From Ailurus styani (lineage: Eukaryota; Chordata; Mammalia; Carnivora; Ailuridae): a DNA stretch of 64,000 nt. The notes beneath the pieces are model-generated. The model was not told where the DNA came from. It did not search any database and worked only from the letters and a program-made list of their open reading frames with translations. Where the stretch lies: positions 2,854,532-2,918,531 of the forward strand of contig LNAC01000032.1 in assembly GCA_002007465.1 (NCBI GenBank), in the 5' to 3' direction. Below are positions 46,096-56,910 of this stretch, piece after piece. Positions within the stretch are counted from its first letter, which is position 1. Each line of letters starts with the position of its first letter. Made by a program: the position numbers and the translations under genes.

Positions 46096-46499
46096 TCTCA
46101 CCCTGGTAAAGAACTTCGTGAAATGTTTTCCAATGCCTTAACCACCTTTGGTTCCTTAAAATAGTAATTGGTGAGAGGGTGGAGGGGCAGAACAAAATCA
46201 AGCACTTCTGTCTTTTATCAAAAGCAAACTTTGGGGCCCCTGGGCTTGAGAGGCAGGAGTGAGATGGGGAGGCTGGGCCATGGTGGATTTACTCTCTCTC
46301 CCCTTAATGCTCCCAATATGCAAAGCTGGGGTCAGCCAGGGAAGCATAATTTGTAAGAAAAAAAATTAGTGTGGTTGCTGATGGTTGCAAACAAGTAACA
46401 TCTCTTACATTTGAGTTGTGTTATTTCAAAGACTCAGACAGTTATCCACGCTTTGCACATAAAGGGAATCTTTGGGAGAACTTGTAATTTGAATATTAC

Positions 46500-46580
46500 A
46501 TATCAGTTTCTTGATTTGCAGAATGAAGGATTTGGATTCCACAATCTAAACTCCCTTTCAACTCTTAAGATTGTGTGATG
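46500..46580 (+). repeat. MIR-related 3' scrap, plus strand
   Basis: TGATTTGCAGAATGAAGGATT and CCCTTTCAACTCTTAAGATTG resemble the tail of a MIR-class SINE; short and uncertain. Confidence 0.45.
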
Positions 46581-47290
46581 AGAGTAATTGTAAATTGTAA
46601 TTCTCTTCTACAAGATGGAGAATGAAACATCTACAAAGAATTAGTAATTTTTGCATTGCAAAAATGTGACTCTTCTTCAGTGTGACTCTTACGGGGGTTG
46701 AATACTGTTCATTGGCCGTATAGAGTAATAGAAATTGGTACTAGTACTAGTTGTACAATTAAGATAGAAAGCCAGAAGAACGCAGAATTTGTTGATGGGA
46801 AGGATGTTCCCATAGTTTCTCTAGATTTTCCCGGTCACTTGAAGAGTTTAAAATGATTCGTACTGCTGAGAAATCAGGAGACAGGCCATTATGATTTGGA
46901 AATTTCAGAAAAACAGATCAATATTAGAGAGACGTGATACTGTACAAAGAAGAGAGAGGGTTATTTTAACATGGAATTCGTGAGATGAATGAAGGTACAG
47001 GTTTTTTTACCCAACAAAAATAGGTCATGGATTTCGCTTTGTAAAGAATTTTTGTACTATTAAAATAAGTACACTTTTGATAGTTTGGAAAGGAAAATTT
47101 GTGCATTTATGTAAGAAAATAGTTTCTGTGCCTAAATGCTTTTATAAACCAGTTGAGTATTTGAGTTTTGCCGTATGGAATGTTGACTTTAATAAAATTT
47201 ATTACACTTACATAAAAGTAAATTTCAGAGTGAATATATAAAGAAGTCACCTAAGCTGGACTTAAATTGTTCTCTATTTATTATCCTCAG

Positions 47291-47520
47291 TTCATTTGCC
47301 TCCCTTCCTTCCTCTCTCTTTTTCTTTCCCTCCCTCCCTTCCTTCCTTCCTTCCTTCCTTCCTTCCTTCCTTCCTTCCTTCCTTCCTTCCTCTCTTCCTC
47401 TCTCTCTCTCTCTTTCCTCCCTCGCCTCTCTCCACTCTCTTCCCTCCCTTCCTTCTCTTCCTCCCTTCCTCTCTTTCTCTCTTTCTTTCCCTCTCTCTCT
47501 GTCTGTCTCTCTCTTCTTTC
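47291..47520 (+). repeat. Polypyrimidine tract with (CCTT)n microsatellite
   Basis: About 230 bp are almost pure C/T on this strand. The core at about 47335-47390 is a perfect CCTT repeat, flanked by TCTC and CCCT runs. It abuts the SINE at 47521 and probably grew from its tail and GA-rich body. Open frames here code only proline, serine, leucine and phenylalanine on one strand and glutamate, arginine and lysine on the other, and are not genes. Confidence 0.95.
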
Positions 47521-47670
47521 AAGAGAGCATGCAAGGGGTTAGGGGAGGAGGGAGAGGCAGAGGGAAAGAGAGAATCCCAAGCAGGCTCCATGCAGCCCCA
47601 ACCTTGAGATCATGACCCGAGCCAAAGTTAAGAGTTGGGAGCCTAACCAACTGAGCCACCCAGGCGCCCC
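47521..47670 (-). repeat. CAN SINE, minus strand, fused to the pyrimidine tract
   Basis: AGAGAATCCCAAGCAGGCTC, TTGAGATCATGACCCGAGCC and CTGAGCCACCCAGGCGCCCC in reverse orientation. The 3' tail has been replaced by the tract. Confidence 0.88.
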
Positions 47671-49326
47671 CGCTTAGTATTTGTAATTAAGAAAAATTGA
47701 GGATATATATTTACTCTGCCAGGCTTCTGGGATAGTGAAATTTCTCAATTGGGGCAGGAGAGGATGGTGTAATAGTCACGGTATTAAATGTAATTAGTAT
47801 AGTCCAGTTACATGTTTTTGTAATGTAATTTTAAATTTGGTAAGTTCATTCATTTTTTGTTTCAGAAACTGCTGAAAATAAAATTTATGAAAATCTTTGC
47901 CAGGTTTGGGAGTAGGGGGATAGATGATGGATACCATTTTTCTAATGGAGTCAGGGAGCAAGTGAGACTTTGTTTATCGAAAGAGATGTCAATTATAAAT
48001 AGGTAAGAGAAAAAAATGGGTAAAGAGACACTCTCCTAGGGAAGATGGCCATATGGGGGCCAATCAAGAGCAATTCTAATTCTAAGGAATTTACATTATA
48101 AATATTGTGTATGGAGATGTATAATTTCGGTTCCTATCAGTTATCTTTTGGTTCAGTAGTCGCACAGTATCTTAATAAATCTGTGATGGGTGGTAGGGAA
48201 TAGGCATTATAGGATTAATATTTGAATGGATAAATTATTTCTTTAAGAGTTAATTATAACTCGAATTATAAACTACTTATCTATTACCACTATTAGACAG
48301 CAAAACTTAACTAATTCTGACTTGTATTACTTACAATATAGAAATAAGAGATTTCAATAAACCTTAGCCCCCAAAATGTACTTTGGGAGGAAATTCTAAA
48401 CAAATACCTCTTTTAACTACAGTTATTGATTCTAAGTAGTCCATATTCTGTGTAACATTTTGATAAGACAGTTCTCAAACCTTATTTGAAGGTGAGATAA
48501 CTGTTGAATCTCCATATCAGTTAGAATTTAAACAGGGGAAGTTTAAAGAATTACTAAACTTCAATAGGAGAGTGATTATCAAAATGTAAAGTGAACTCTA
48601 AAGAGTACCCTACGATTGAGAGAAATTACCAAAGGAAAGATAAACTTGGAAAAGGGATCCTCCTCCCTAAGACTGGGCTGCATACCTCATTGGAAAAGGC
48701 ATAGTTTCATTCCACCAGATGGTAGAGAAATTTATTGGACTGTCTGGACCACAATTGGACTCACAAAAATGAGAAAGCAGGAAACACCCCTCTGGTGGAC
48801 AGGCTAGCTGAGGCTGACAGACTGGTGCTCAGAGTGGGTCAGGACATTGGGAGGGAGCCTGCCTGCTGCCAGACAGTGCACAGAGTGTGATAACCTGTGT
48901 TGAGGTGGATGCAGGAACCAGCCCTCTGGGACACAGGTGAGCACAGGTTGGTGGGTGGGTGAACTGTGGGAATCAGGGAGCTGCTGCTTGTGGGAGGCTT
49001 GGAATGCACCAGTATCTGCTCTAGGAGGGCAGCAGTGGGGTGGTAATTGGGCTCAGGCTAGGGCTTTGGGGCCGTTGAAGGCTCGTGTACCTTGGGCTTG
49101 TCCATGGACCAGAGTGCCAGTCAGTATTCCCATACACAGGCACTTTTGACACCCCCTTCCTCCTACAATGTCCCTGCGATGCCCTCTACTGATAAGACTA
49201 ATATTGTGCTCATTGTAAAGGGAGAAATACTTTGAGTTCAGGTCATTATCTCAGCAAGTACTGAAGGGGGAATTTGGAGTTGAGGGACAATAGAATGATA
49301 ATTGGCATAAAAAGCTATAGAGTGAT

Positions 49327-49544
49327 GGGTCGCCTGGTTGGCTCAGTCAGTTAAGTGTTGGACTCTTGGTTTTGGGTCAGGTTGTGATCTTGGGGTCGTG
49401 GGATTGAGCCCCCCATGGGGCTCCACGCTCACTGGGGCTCTGCACTCAGCAGAGAGTCTGCTTGGGATCCTGTCCTTCTGCCTCTCCCTCCACGTGTGCT
49501 CTCACTCACTCTCTCTCAAATAAGTAAAAATCTTAAAAAAAAAA
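49327..49544 (+). repeat. CAN SINE, plus strand, older subtype
   Basis: GGGTCGCCTGGTTGGCTCAG, GGACTCTTGGTTTTGGGTCAG, CT-rich body and AAATAAGTAAAAATC tail. TAGAGTGAT / TAGAGTGAC flank it. A second run of 19 A follows at 49585-49603. Confidence 0.92.
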
Positions 49545-49639
49545 GTGCTAGAGTGACATGCCCAACAAGGAAGAAATAAACCTCAAAAAAAAAAAAAAAA
49601 AAAGTGCCAGTAAGTTACCTGCCAGCTAGAATGAAGCTA

Positions 49640-50810
49640 TTGACACTCTAAAGGAAAATAACACAATTCAGACTCCTTAGAAGAAATCATGCACAGGTCC
49701 AGCATACAGTAACGAATAATTACAAATATGAAGAAGCAGGAGGGTGTGATATATAATCCAGAATAAAAGCTGTCACTAGACACATACCTTGAGATGATGG
49801 TGTTGTAGAAACTAGCATTTAAGAGCATTAAAGCTTCTTAAAAGCAAATATGGTCTTATGGATGAGGAATCTCAAAAATATGGAAACTATATAAAAAAGA
49901 ATCAAATGGAAAGTCAAGGACTAAAAAAGTGGATCTGAAATGAAAACATTTATCGGATGGATGTAAATGCAGACTGGAGTTGGTAGAAGAAAAGGTCAGT
50001 GAAAGAGAAACCAGATCAATCAAAGTTATTTGAAAAGAAAAGGAAAATAGATGGGGGGAAAATGAGCAGAGCCTCAGTGGCCTGTGGGCAGTATCGAGCT
50101 ATCTAACATATTTATAATTGGAGTAATGAGGAGAGAGGAAAAAAATGTGGCAAAAAAGGTTTTTGAAAAAAATGGTGGTTAAAAGTTTTCTAAAATTGGT
50201 GGAAAACGTCAACCTGCAAATTCAAGAAGCCTAATAAATCTTAGAATAAATCCAAAGATAACCATACTTAGACACAAGCAGTCAGTCTGCTGAAATTTAA
50301 TGATATAAAAAGGATCCTGAAAAGCAAAGTGATAGGGGCTCCTGGGTGGCTCAGTTGGTTAAGTGGTTAAGAATCTGACTCTTGGTTTCAGCTCTGGTCA
50401 TGCTCTCAGGGTCATGAGATCGAGCCCTCTGTCTGGCTCCATGCTCAGTGGGGAATCTGCTTCCCACCTCCACTTGAACACTTTCTCTCTCTCTCTCTCT
50501 TTCTCTCTCAAATAAATAATTAAAATCTTAAAAAAAAAAAAGAAAAAAAAAACAAACGATGAGGGAGGGAGGAAGAGGGAACAACAGTAGGGAAATAGTA
50601 GGAATGATAGCTCACTTCTCAGGAGCAATACGAACCAGAAACAGTGGAGTAACATTTTTCAGAAAAAAACAAAAAGAAATGTCTGTTAATCTAGAATTCT
50701 ATATTCAAGCAAAAATAAAGGTGAAGGGAAGACATTTTCAGATAAATGAGAGTTAAGAATTTTATTAGGGAAAAGTTTTTTAGAAATCTTCCAGCAGACT
50801 TCCTCAGAGG
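49640..50810 (+). repeat. Old L1/HAL1-type fragment (ORF1-like region), plus strand
   Basis: CAGAGCCTCAGTGGCCTGTG, GTTTTCTAAAATTGGTGGAAA, CAACCTGCAAATTCAAGAAG, CTGCTGAAATTTAATGATAT before the SINE, and TAATCTAGAATTCTATATTC and GAAGACATTTTCAGATAAAT after it, match the sense strand of old L1/HAL1 elements as I remember them. Many stops and frameshifts; SINE-split at 50335-50552. Confidence 0.65.
50335..50552 (+). repeat. CAN SINE, plus strand, with small internal duplication
   Basis: GGGGCTCCTGGGTGGCTCAG head; the next segment reads GGTTAAGTGGTTAAG, a short tandem duplication; then CTCTTGGTTTCAGCTCTGGTC, CT-rich body and A-rich tail. CAAAGTGAT / CAAACGAT flank it. Confidence 0.92.
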
Positions 50811-51379
50811 TTCCATTATTTGCTCAGAGGCTCCCAGTGTGTGGCCAGCCATATGGCTGTACAGCAGGGAAGCCTGCAAAAACAAGGACCTGACATTTTC
50901 ATTCTCTAGACTGTGGTTTCTGTCAAGAAATAGATTGGGGCAAAGAAAAATCAGTTATTGAATAGGCAACCGGCACTGTTTGCCACATAGGAGTTAAATT
51001 ACTTTTGTAATCAGAAAAAAAGGCCAGTCTGTTATTTGGCACACAGATGCAGGTAAAGTAGAAAATAAGTCACATGTTAGGTTGCCCATTTACGTATTCT
51101 TAGAAGACTTTATAGGAAAGGCGTAGACATCCCTTGTATTCCTCCTTCCTATGCATTCAGTATTCCAAACCTGCTTGCCACTGGGCATAAAAAGGTAGTA
51201 CACCTTGACCTTGGTGTGCTGGAGGGTAAACAGGCAGCTCTCACACAGTTTTAGTGACCACCTTCTAGGCAGCATGTCATCTTTTTCATAGAGCAAATGA
51301 ATTTTCTTTGGAAACACTGGCTAGGAAGCAATTAAATGCAACTGGAATTGTCATGGACTGTTTCACAGGGTAGTAGTAA

Positions 51380-51815
51380 CAGTGGCAATGTTTGTGACTG
51401 TCCTTTGTTGAGGGCCAAGGGCTATCTTGAGTGTTTTCAAACCTCCCACCAATCTGATGTGTTAAACATTATCTTTGTCATTTTTATAAATTTGAGTTTC
51501 TTTCTTTTTTTTTTTTAAAGATCTTATTTATTCATTTGACACAGAGAGAGAGACCACAAGTAGGCAGAGAGGCAGGCAGAGAGAGAGGAGAGAGGAGGAA
51601 GCAGGCTCCCCGCCGAGCAGAGAGCCCGATGCGGACCTCGATCCCAGGACCCTGGGATCATGACCTGAGCCGAAGGCAGCGGCTTTAACCCACTGAGCCA
51701 CCCAGGCGCCCTAAATTTGAGTTTCAAGTCCAAACGTTACTAAGGATATTCTGTCATTAAGGGGCAAAACCAGGATTTAAATCTAGGACAATCTGATTTT
51801 AAAGCCTGTGTTCCT
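51380..51815 (-). repeat. MIR, minus strand, split by a SINE
   Basis: Left part CTTTGTTGAGGGCCAAGGGC; right part TCTGTCATTAAGGGGCAAAA, CCAGGATTTAAATCTAGGAC, CTGATTTTAAAGCCTGTGTTC. The order is reverse MIR around the SINE at 51501-51711. Confidence 0.65.
51501..51711 (-). repeat. Young mustelid-type CAN SINE, minus strand
   Basis: Complete from poly-T and AAAGATCTTATTTATTC to CCCACTGAGCCACCCAGGCG. TAAATTTGAGTTTC flanks perfectly (51487-51500 and 51712-51725). Confidence 0.97.
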
Positions 51816-52129
51816 AAACCAGATACAGGATTGCTATGGACTGACTTGCATTCTTTTGATTAAAGCATATTACCTTTTCAGTGGGTCGTAAGTTGATTCA
51901 TACCAGGTATTCTTGGAAGAATTACATGTGATTTGCTTATTCCTGGTTGTTAACAGTTTTAAAAGTATTCTCACAGGGAAACTAGTCACTAAAATGTAAA
52001 TTAAAATTATACAGTCACTTGCAGGAGAACATTGATTCTGTCCATGTTTGTTGTGTTTACCTTTAATTTACTCATTTAGCCTCTAGAAGACATTAAAGAG
52101 GCAGTTAAATTTCCTGGTTATTGTATAAG

Positions 52130-52280
52130 CCAAAATCAGAACTGGTTACTGCCAGTTGCTTTGTGATCCTATAAGGTACTAATTTTTCTGGCTTCGGTTT
52201 CCTCTCCTTTTAAAAAGGGCAGAGAAGGTTGGATTAAATGATCTGAGGTTCCTTACATGTTAAAATTAAGCCATACATCC
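52130..52280 (+). repeat. MIR-class fragment, plus strand
   Basis: CAGAACTGGTTACTGCCAGT, GGCTTCGGTTTCCTCTCCTT and GGTTGGATTAAATGATCTGAG match a MIR-type SINE 3' half. Confidence 0.6.
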
Positions 52281-53054
52281 TTGGCTCATTGACCATTTGG
52301 TACTTGAATGATTTAAGTATCATATTAGATATAAATATTAATGAGGTAAGTAAGTTCACCAAAATCAGAGAACTTTGATTGCCCTTTTAATTTAACTTTG
52401 TAAGCAGTAGCTAATTTGTATGAGGCTGAAATGATTTTCCACTTAAGTGAAATTGCAAAGTAGTTAATTGATGATTTGATTTTGACCGACTCTTTGATAA
52501 AAATTCTGAGTCTGAACTAGCAAAGGTCTTGTGTGTCTACAGTGAAGGGGCAGAGGGGAATGAGCAGAATTTTCATGAAGTGCTGAATCTGAGAGTGGTT
52601 GGAGGAAGAGGTGGCATATATGAGGAGCAGAAGTCTTTTATCATTGTGTTTTGCCATCTTGTTCATACAGAACTTTTACAGCTCACTGCAAACAGTAGTA
52701 ATGCTGCATAGTGGAAAACATATAGTGATAGGACCTTGGGGTCCTCTTTATTTAGCTAGCATATGGGGAAAGAGAATTGGATAGTACTCAGGAGGCTTTT
52801 GAATGTTCTGTGTTTAGAATTGGCACGTATCATTTGGGCTGTCATTCTTTTGGCCTAAACTCTGCCACATGACTACACTGCAAGGAATACTTGGGATTAT
52901 ATTAAACTGTGTTCTTCGTAAGAAAGGTAGTATAAGGTCCTTAGAAATACAGGGATATGGAAAAATAGGTGAGTGGAAAAAAAAAGTCAAGACAATTATT
53001 AACTCTAGGAAAAACAAACAGTTGTACAGGGAAGGGACTAAAATAAAGATGGTA

Positions 53055-53180
53055 ATGGCTAACATTTATTGTGTACTTTATACCAAGTACTATTCTAAGT
53101 CTTTATGTTTCATATATTAATTTTCTTAAAAATTTTATGAGTTAAATACTATTGTAATTCCCATTTTACAGACAAATGTT
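53055..53180 (-). repeat. MIR, minus strand
   Basis: GGCTAACATTTATTGTGTAC, CCAAGTACTATTCTAAGTC and CCCATTTTACAGACAAATG are typical reverse MIR. Confidence 0.8.
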
Positions 53181-53359
53181 GATTTCACCAACAATGGTGG
53201 TATCGCTGTATTTATTGGATAAATGGGATAGAGAATGAGGAGAATGGAGTAAGAGTCAAGCATCATCATAGTAGAAAATCTAAATAATGTAGAAGTAATA
53301 TAATATCTAAAATTAAATAGTCGAATCAGCAGTATACCCATGCCAATTAAAAACACAGG

Positions 53360-53466
53360 GGGGCCTGATTGACTCAGTCAGTGGAGCACAGAACTCTTGA
53401 TCTTGGGGTTGTGAGTTTGAGCCCCACATTGGGTAAGAGAGTACTTAAAATCTTTAAAAAAGAAAG
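53360..53466 (+). repeat. Short CAN SINE variant (about 105 bp), plus strand
   Basis: GGGGCCTGATTGACTCAGTC, GAACTCTTGATCTTGGGGTTG, TTGAGCCCCACATTGGGTAAG and an A-rich tail, with no CT-rich section. AAACACAGG flanks it (53351-53359 and 53467-53475). It is the same short class as the copy at 37518. Confidence 0.9.
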
Positions 53467-54432
53467 AAACACAGGTAAAAATCAGTAGAAATGATTGAAA
53501 AAGCCGAAACGCCTCAGGGTGATCAGTTTGAGTGTGGGGTCTGGGATTGTCCTTATGCTATTGCACGTTCTAAACTATGTCAATAAAAATACGTCTTGGT
53601 CTAAGACAAACTGTCAAGAGAGCAAATGACAACATTGTGTGGGTGGTCATCATTTGTGTCTTATTTTCACCTAAACCAGAAATGGTTATGTAAGTCACTG
53701 ATTGGTGGAGTTTAACGCTGAGAGGGAGCTGAGGCCAGATTTCAGGACTTGGGTTTCCTCTGCATTTTCTTGGCCAAGTTACTTCACGTTGGGGCAATCA
53801 TTTTCTTTGTATGTTAAGGAGAATGATGCTCTCTTACAGTTACTTTAACTTCTAAAGTTCTGCAGTTCTAAGTGTTACATGAATTATTTTTTTATTTCTC
53901 CACATGTGCTAGTGTGACTGACTGCCTCCGCTTCCGAGCTAGTTTTGGTTGCAATGTAGCCGCAGAGTCACAGCCAACACCTGGTTTTACTCTTACCTGG
54001 TATCTTGGGTACGAGTCAGTTACCTATCAGCTTTTCTCAGTGCCAGTGTGTGTATGTAAGGATTCATATAATTGAAATTCTTGTCATCCAGTAGCTTTTT
54101 TTTTTTTAAACCTATTCTAATGTAACGGAGAAGAGTGTGTACCTTACAAGTTTATATATAGTTCAGTGAATTTTTGCAGTGAACATACTCTAATTACCAG
54201 AACCCAGGATCCTGGATCGAGAAACAGAACATTACCAGGGACTCCTAGAGCTAACATCAAAATGAATTAGGTACAAGCTCTTATTTCCAAAGTTGGTCGA
54301 AGAATTCATCTTGTAATTGGAAATTGCAAGATGAGTAAGTTCTGAGGATTGAATGTTCTGCTTGGTGATTGTAGTTAACAATACTATATTTTCTACTTGA
54401 AATATGCTGAGAGTAGATCTTAATTGTTCTCA

Positions 54433-54455
54433 ATATACACACACACACACACAAA
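54433..54455. repeat. (CA)n microsatellite
   Basis: A short ACACACAC run of about 10 units following ATAT. Confidence 0.9.
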
Positions 54456-54883
54456 GGTAACTGAGGGGATAGTTGTGTTAAGTAACTTGATTGTGGTCAA
54501 TATTTAACCATCTATATGGCTATCAAATCATGTTGTATGCTTTAAATATATACCATTTAATTTGTCAGTTATACTCAGAAAAGCTGGGGGGGAGCCAGAA
54601 GCCCCTTATCCCAGAAGCCCCTTCCAGTTGCTTCCTTCAAAGGATAAACCACTAGCCTAACTTCTGATAGATTTGATTTTGAACTATATATAAATGACAT
54701 ATTGTGGTTGTGTACAGTCATACATATAGACACATGTATGTTTACCTATCTCTTAAGAGGCAAAAATATTTATAAATACATATGCATAAACATCTATACA
54801 CTTTTATGCTTTTAGATTTTAATGGGGAGGGCTTGCCAATTTTGTTTCTGGCTTCCCAAGATGACATATTTAAATTTGTTGAG

Positions 54884-55073
54884 GGGCACCTGGGTGGCTC
54901 AGTTGGTTAAGCAACTGCCTTTGGCTCAGGTCATGATCCCAGGGTCCTGGGATCGAGCCTTGCATCAGGCTCCTTGCTGAGCAGGGAGCCTGCTTCTCCC
55001 TCTCCCTCTGCCCACTAGTCCACCTGGTTGTGCTCTCTCTCTGTCAAATAAATAAATAAAACTAAAAAAAAAA
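54884..55073 (+). repeat. CAN SINE, plus strand
   Basis: GGGCACCTGGGTGGCTCAGT, GGTTAAGCAACTGCCTTTGG, CTCCCTCTGCCCACTAGTCC and an AAATAAATAAATAAAAC tail. TAAATTTGTTGAG flanks perfectly (54871-54883 and 55074-55086). Confidence 0.97.
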
Positions 55074-55200
55074 TAAATTTGTTGAGATTTCCTACTGATA
55101 CTCTTTATATAAGTACTCCAAGTCCTTTTCAACTTATGATGGTGTTATGCCCTGATAAACCCATTGTAAGTTGAAAATACTGTTAAGTCAAAATGCAATT

Positions 55201-55407
55201 TTTTTTTTTAAAGATTTTATTTATTTATTTGACACAGAGAGAGAGATTACAAGTAGGCCGAGAGGCAGGCAGAGAGAGAGACAAGGAGAGGAGGAAGCAG
55301 GCTCCCTGCTGAGCAGAGAGCCCGATGCGGGCCTCGATCCTAGGATGCTGAGATCATGACCTGAGCCGAAAGCAGAGGCTTTAACCCACTGAGCCACCCA
55401 GGCGCCC
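55201..55407 (-). repeat. Young mustelid-type CAN SINE, minus strand
   Basis: Complete from poly-T to ACTGAGCCACCCAGGCGCCC. TCAAAATGCAATT flanks perfectly (55188-55200 and 55408-55420). It lies 128 bp after a plus-strand SINE and 495 bp before the exon at 55903. Confidence 0.97.
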
Positions 55408-55902
55408 TCAAAATGCAATTAATATACCTAACGTGCCAAACATCATAGCTTATCCTAGCCTACCTTAAATATGCTCAGAACGCTCATGTTACCACAGTTG
55501 GGCAAAATCACCTAACACAAAGCCTATTTTATAATAAAATGTTGAATAATTCATATAATTCATTGAATGCTATACTGAACATGAAAAACAGAATGGTCAG
55601 AATTGCTGTCAGTGTGTGGGTGGTTTACCCTTGTGATCGTGTGGCTGCTTGGGAGCTGTGGCTCACTGCCACTGCCCGACATCATGAGGGAGGATTCTAC
55701 TGCGTATTGTTAGCCTAGGAAAATACCAGAATTCTAAGTTAGAGGTATGGTTTCTACCGAATGTGTGTATTACTTTTGCAACATAATAAAGATGGGGACC
55801 ATAAGGTTGGGGCTGTCTGTATCCATGTATTTATTATCCATTTACTACTTCTAAGAACTGGCATAAAAGCAGAGTTATCAAATATGAAAACTTTTATTCT
55901 AG

Positions 55903-56132
55903 GTCCAGTGGCATTGCAGAGCACGGATGGTTGCAGGAGCCAATTTTTACATTGTTGGACGAGACCCTGCTGGCATGCCTCATCCAGAAACAGGGAAGGA
56001 TCTTTATGAGCCAACTCATGGTGCTAAAGTCCTGACAATGGCCCCTGGCCTAATCACCTTGGAAATAGTTCCCTTTCGAGTCGCAGCTTACAACAAGAAA
56101 AAGAAGCGTATGGACTACTATGACTCCGAACA
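55903..56132 (+). CDS. PAPSS1: PAPSS1 exon (probable exon 11): sulfurylase GRDPAG exon
   Basis: It has 76 codons, [20 protein letters not shown] to [12 protein letters not shown], plus two bases (CA) of the next codon; about residues 503-578. It includes the conserved active-site region [11 protein letters not shown] (about 520-530) and [15 protein letters not shown] of ATP sulfurylases. Acceptor AACTTTTATTCTAG is adequate; donor ACA|GTAAGT is strong. The split codon needs a C or T to make His, as in human. The final 46 or so residues and 3' UTR are beyond the window. T replaces the S I recall in human EPSHG. Confidence 0.97.
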
Positions 56133-56264
56133 GTAAGTTTTATATTCACAGATCTGTGAAACACCCTGTGCTCTAAGCTGCTACCAGGGCATGTTGTCTC
56201 AGCTTTACAGTAGCTTGACTGGTGGCAGGCTTTGTTGTAGCCATTTCAGAGAGAGGCCAAACCT

Positions 56265-56405
56265 AGGAAACTAACTTCTCAATATTCTAGCAGTAAACTG
56301 AGGCATACAAAGTTCAAATAACTTATATGAGGCCACAGAGTAGTAAATGGCAGCCCGGCAGTTGAACCCAAGCAGTGTCTTCTGAGCCTGTGCTCTTGAC
56401 CACTA
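56265..56405 (-). repeat. MIR, minus strand
   Basis: AGTAAACTGAGGCATACAAA, TTATATGAGGCCACAGAGTA and GGCAGTTGAACCCAAGCAGT followed by GAGCCTGTGCTCTTGACCACT are reverse MIR. Confidence 0.75.
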
Positions 56406-56440
56406 AGAGTGCAATTTCTTTCTTCAAAAATCCTAGGAGG

Positions 56441-56638
56441 AGGGCGCCTGGGTGGCTAAGTGGGTTAAAGCCTTTGCCTTCAGCTTGGGTCATGATCTTG
56501 GGGTCCTGGGATCGAGGCCATATCGGGCTCTCTGCTCAGCAGGGAGCCTGCTTCCTCCTCTCTCTCTCTCTGCCTCCCTCTCTGCCTACTTGTGATCTCT
56601 CTCTCTCTCTGTCAAATAAATAAATACAATCTTTAAAA
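56441..56638 (+). repeat. Young mustelid-type CAN SINE, plus strand
   Basis: GGGCGCCTGGGTGGCTAAGT, GGTTAAAGCCTTTGCCTTCAG, CCTACTTGTGATCTCT and tail. AAAAATCCTAGGAGG flanks perfectly (56426-56440 and 56639-56653). It starts about 310 bp after the preceding exon. Confidence 0.97.
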
Positions 56639-56754
56639 AAAAATCCTAGGAGGGGCATAAAACTAACTTTTAGTCCAAATTATTGGTAGTGTTGAACATG
56701 TATCTATGGCCCTTCTGTATTAATCTTTATAGACAGTATCAGTCTAAATTTAGA

Positions 56755-56910
56755 GTGGTGGTATAAGGCCCTAGAATAGGAAGTTGAGGGTTCTAGCCCT
56801 GTCCTTGTTTGGTGACTTGAGAGTCCTTTGCCTGTCTGGCCTGGTTTCTTCTCTCAAATGGTGGCAGTGGATGAGTTGATTCCCTCTTAGCTTAAAATCT
56901 GTACTTCTTT
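56755..56910 (+). repeat. MIR, plus strand
   Basis: GTTGAGGGTTCTAGCCCTGT, GTGACTTGAGAGTCCTTTGC and CTGGTTTCTTCTCTCAAATG follow MIR order. Confidence 0.65.

Larger units (their letters stand above)
39400..55902 (+). other. PAPSS1: PAPSS1 intron, probable intron 10 (16.5 kb)
   Basis: SINEs lie at 42.5, 43.1, 47.5, 49.3, 50.3, 51.5, 53.4, 54.9 and 55.2 kb. There are MIR fragments, L1-type remnants, and the polypyrimidine tract at 47.3 kb. The stretches 40.1-41.4, 43.3-44.0, 44.2-45.9, 46.6-47.2, 47.7-49.3 and 53.5-54.8 kb hold nothing I can firmly name. Parts of 44.2-44.7 and 48.7-49.3 kb have a look of old medium-copy repeats. Confidence 0.85.

Noticed and set aside
47267..47607. Open frames of 90-103 codons over the pyrimidine tract
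   Set aside because: Low-complexity translation of a microsatellite; no start context and no conserved residues.
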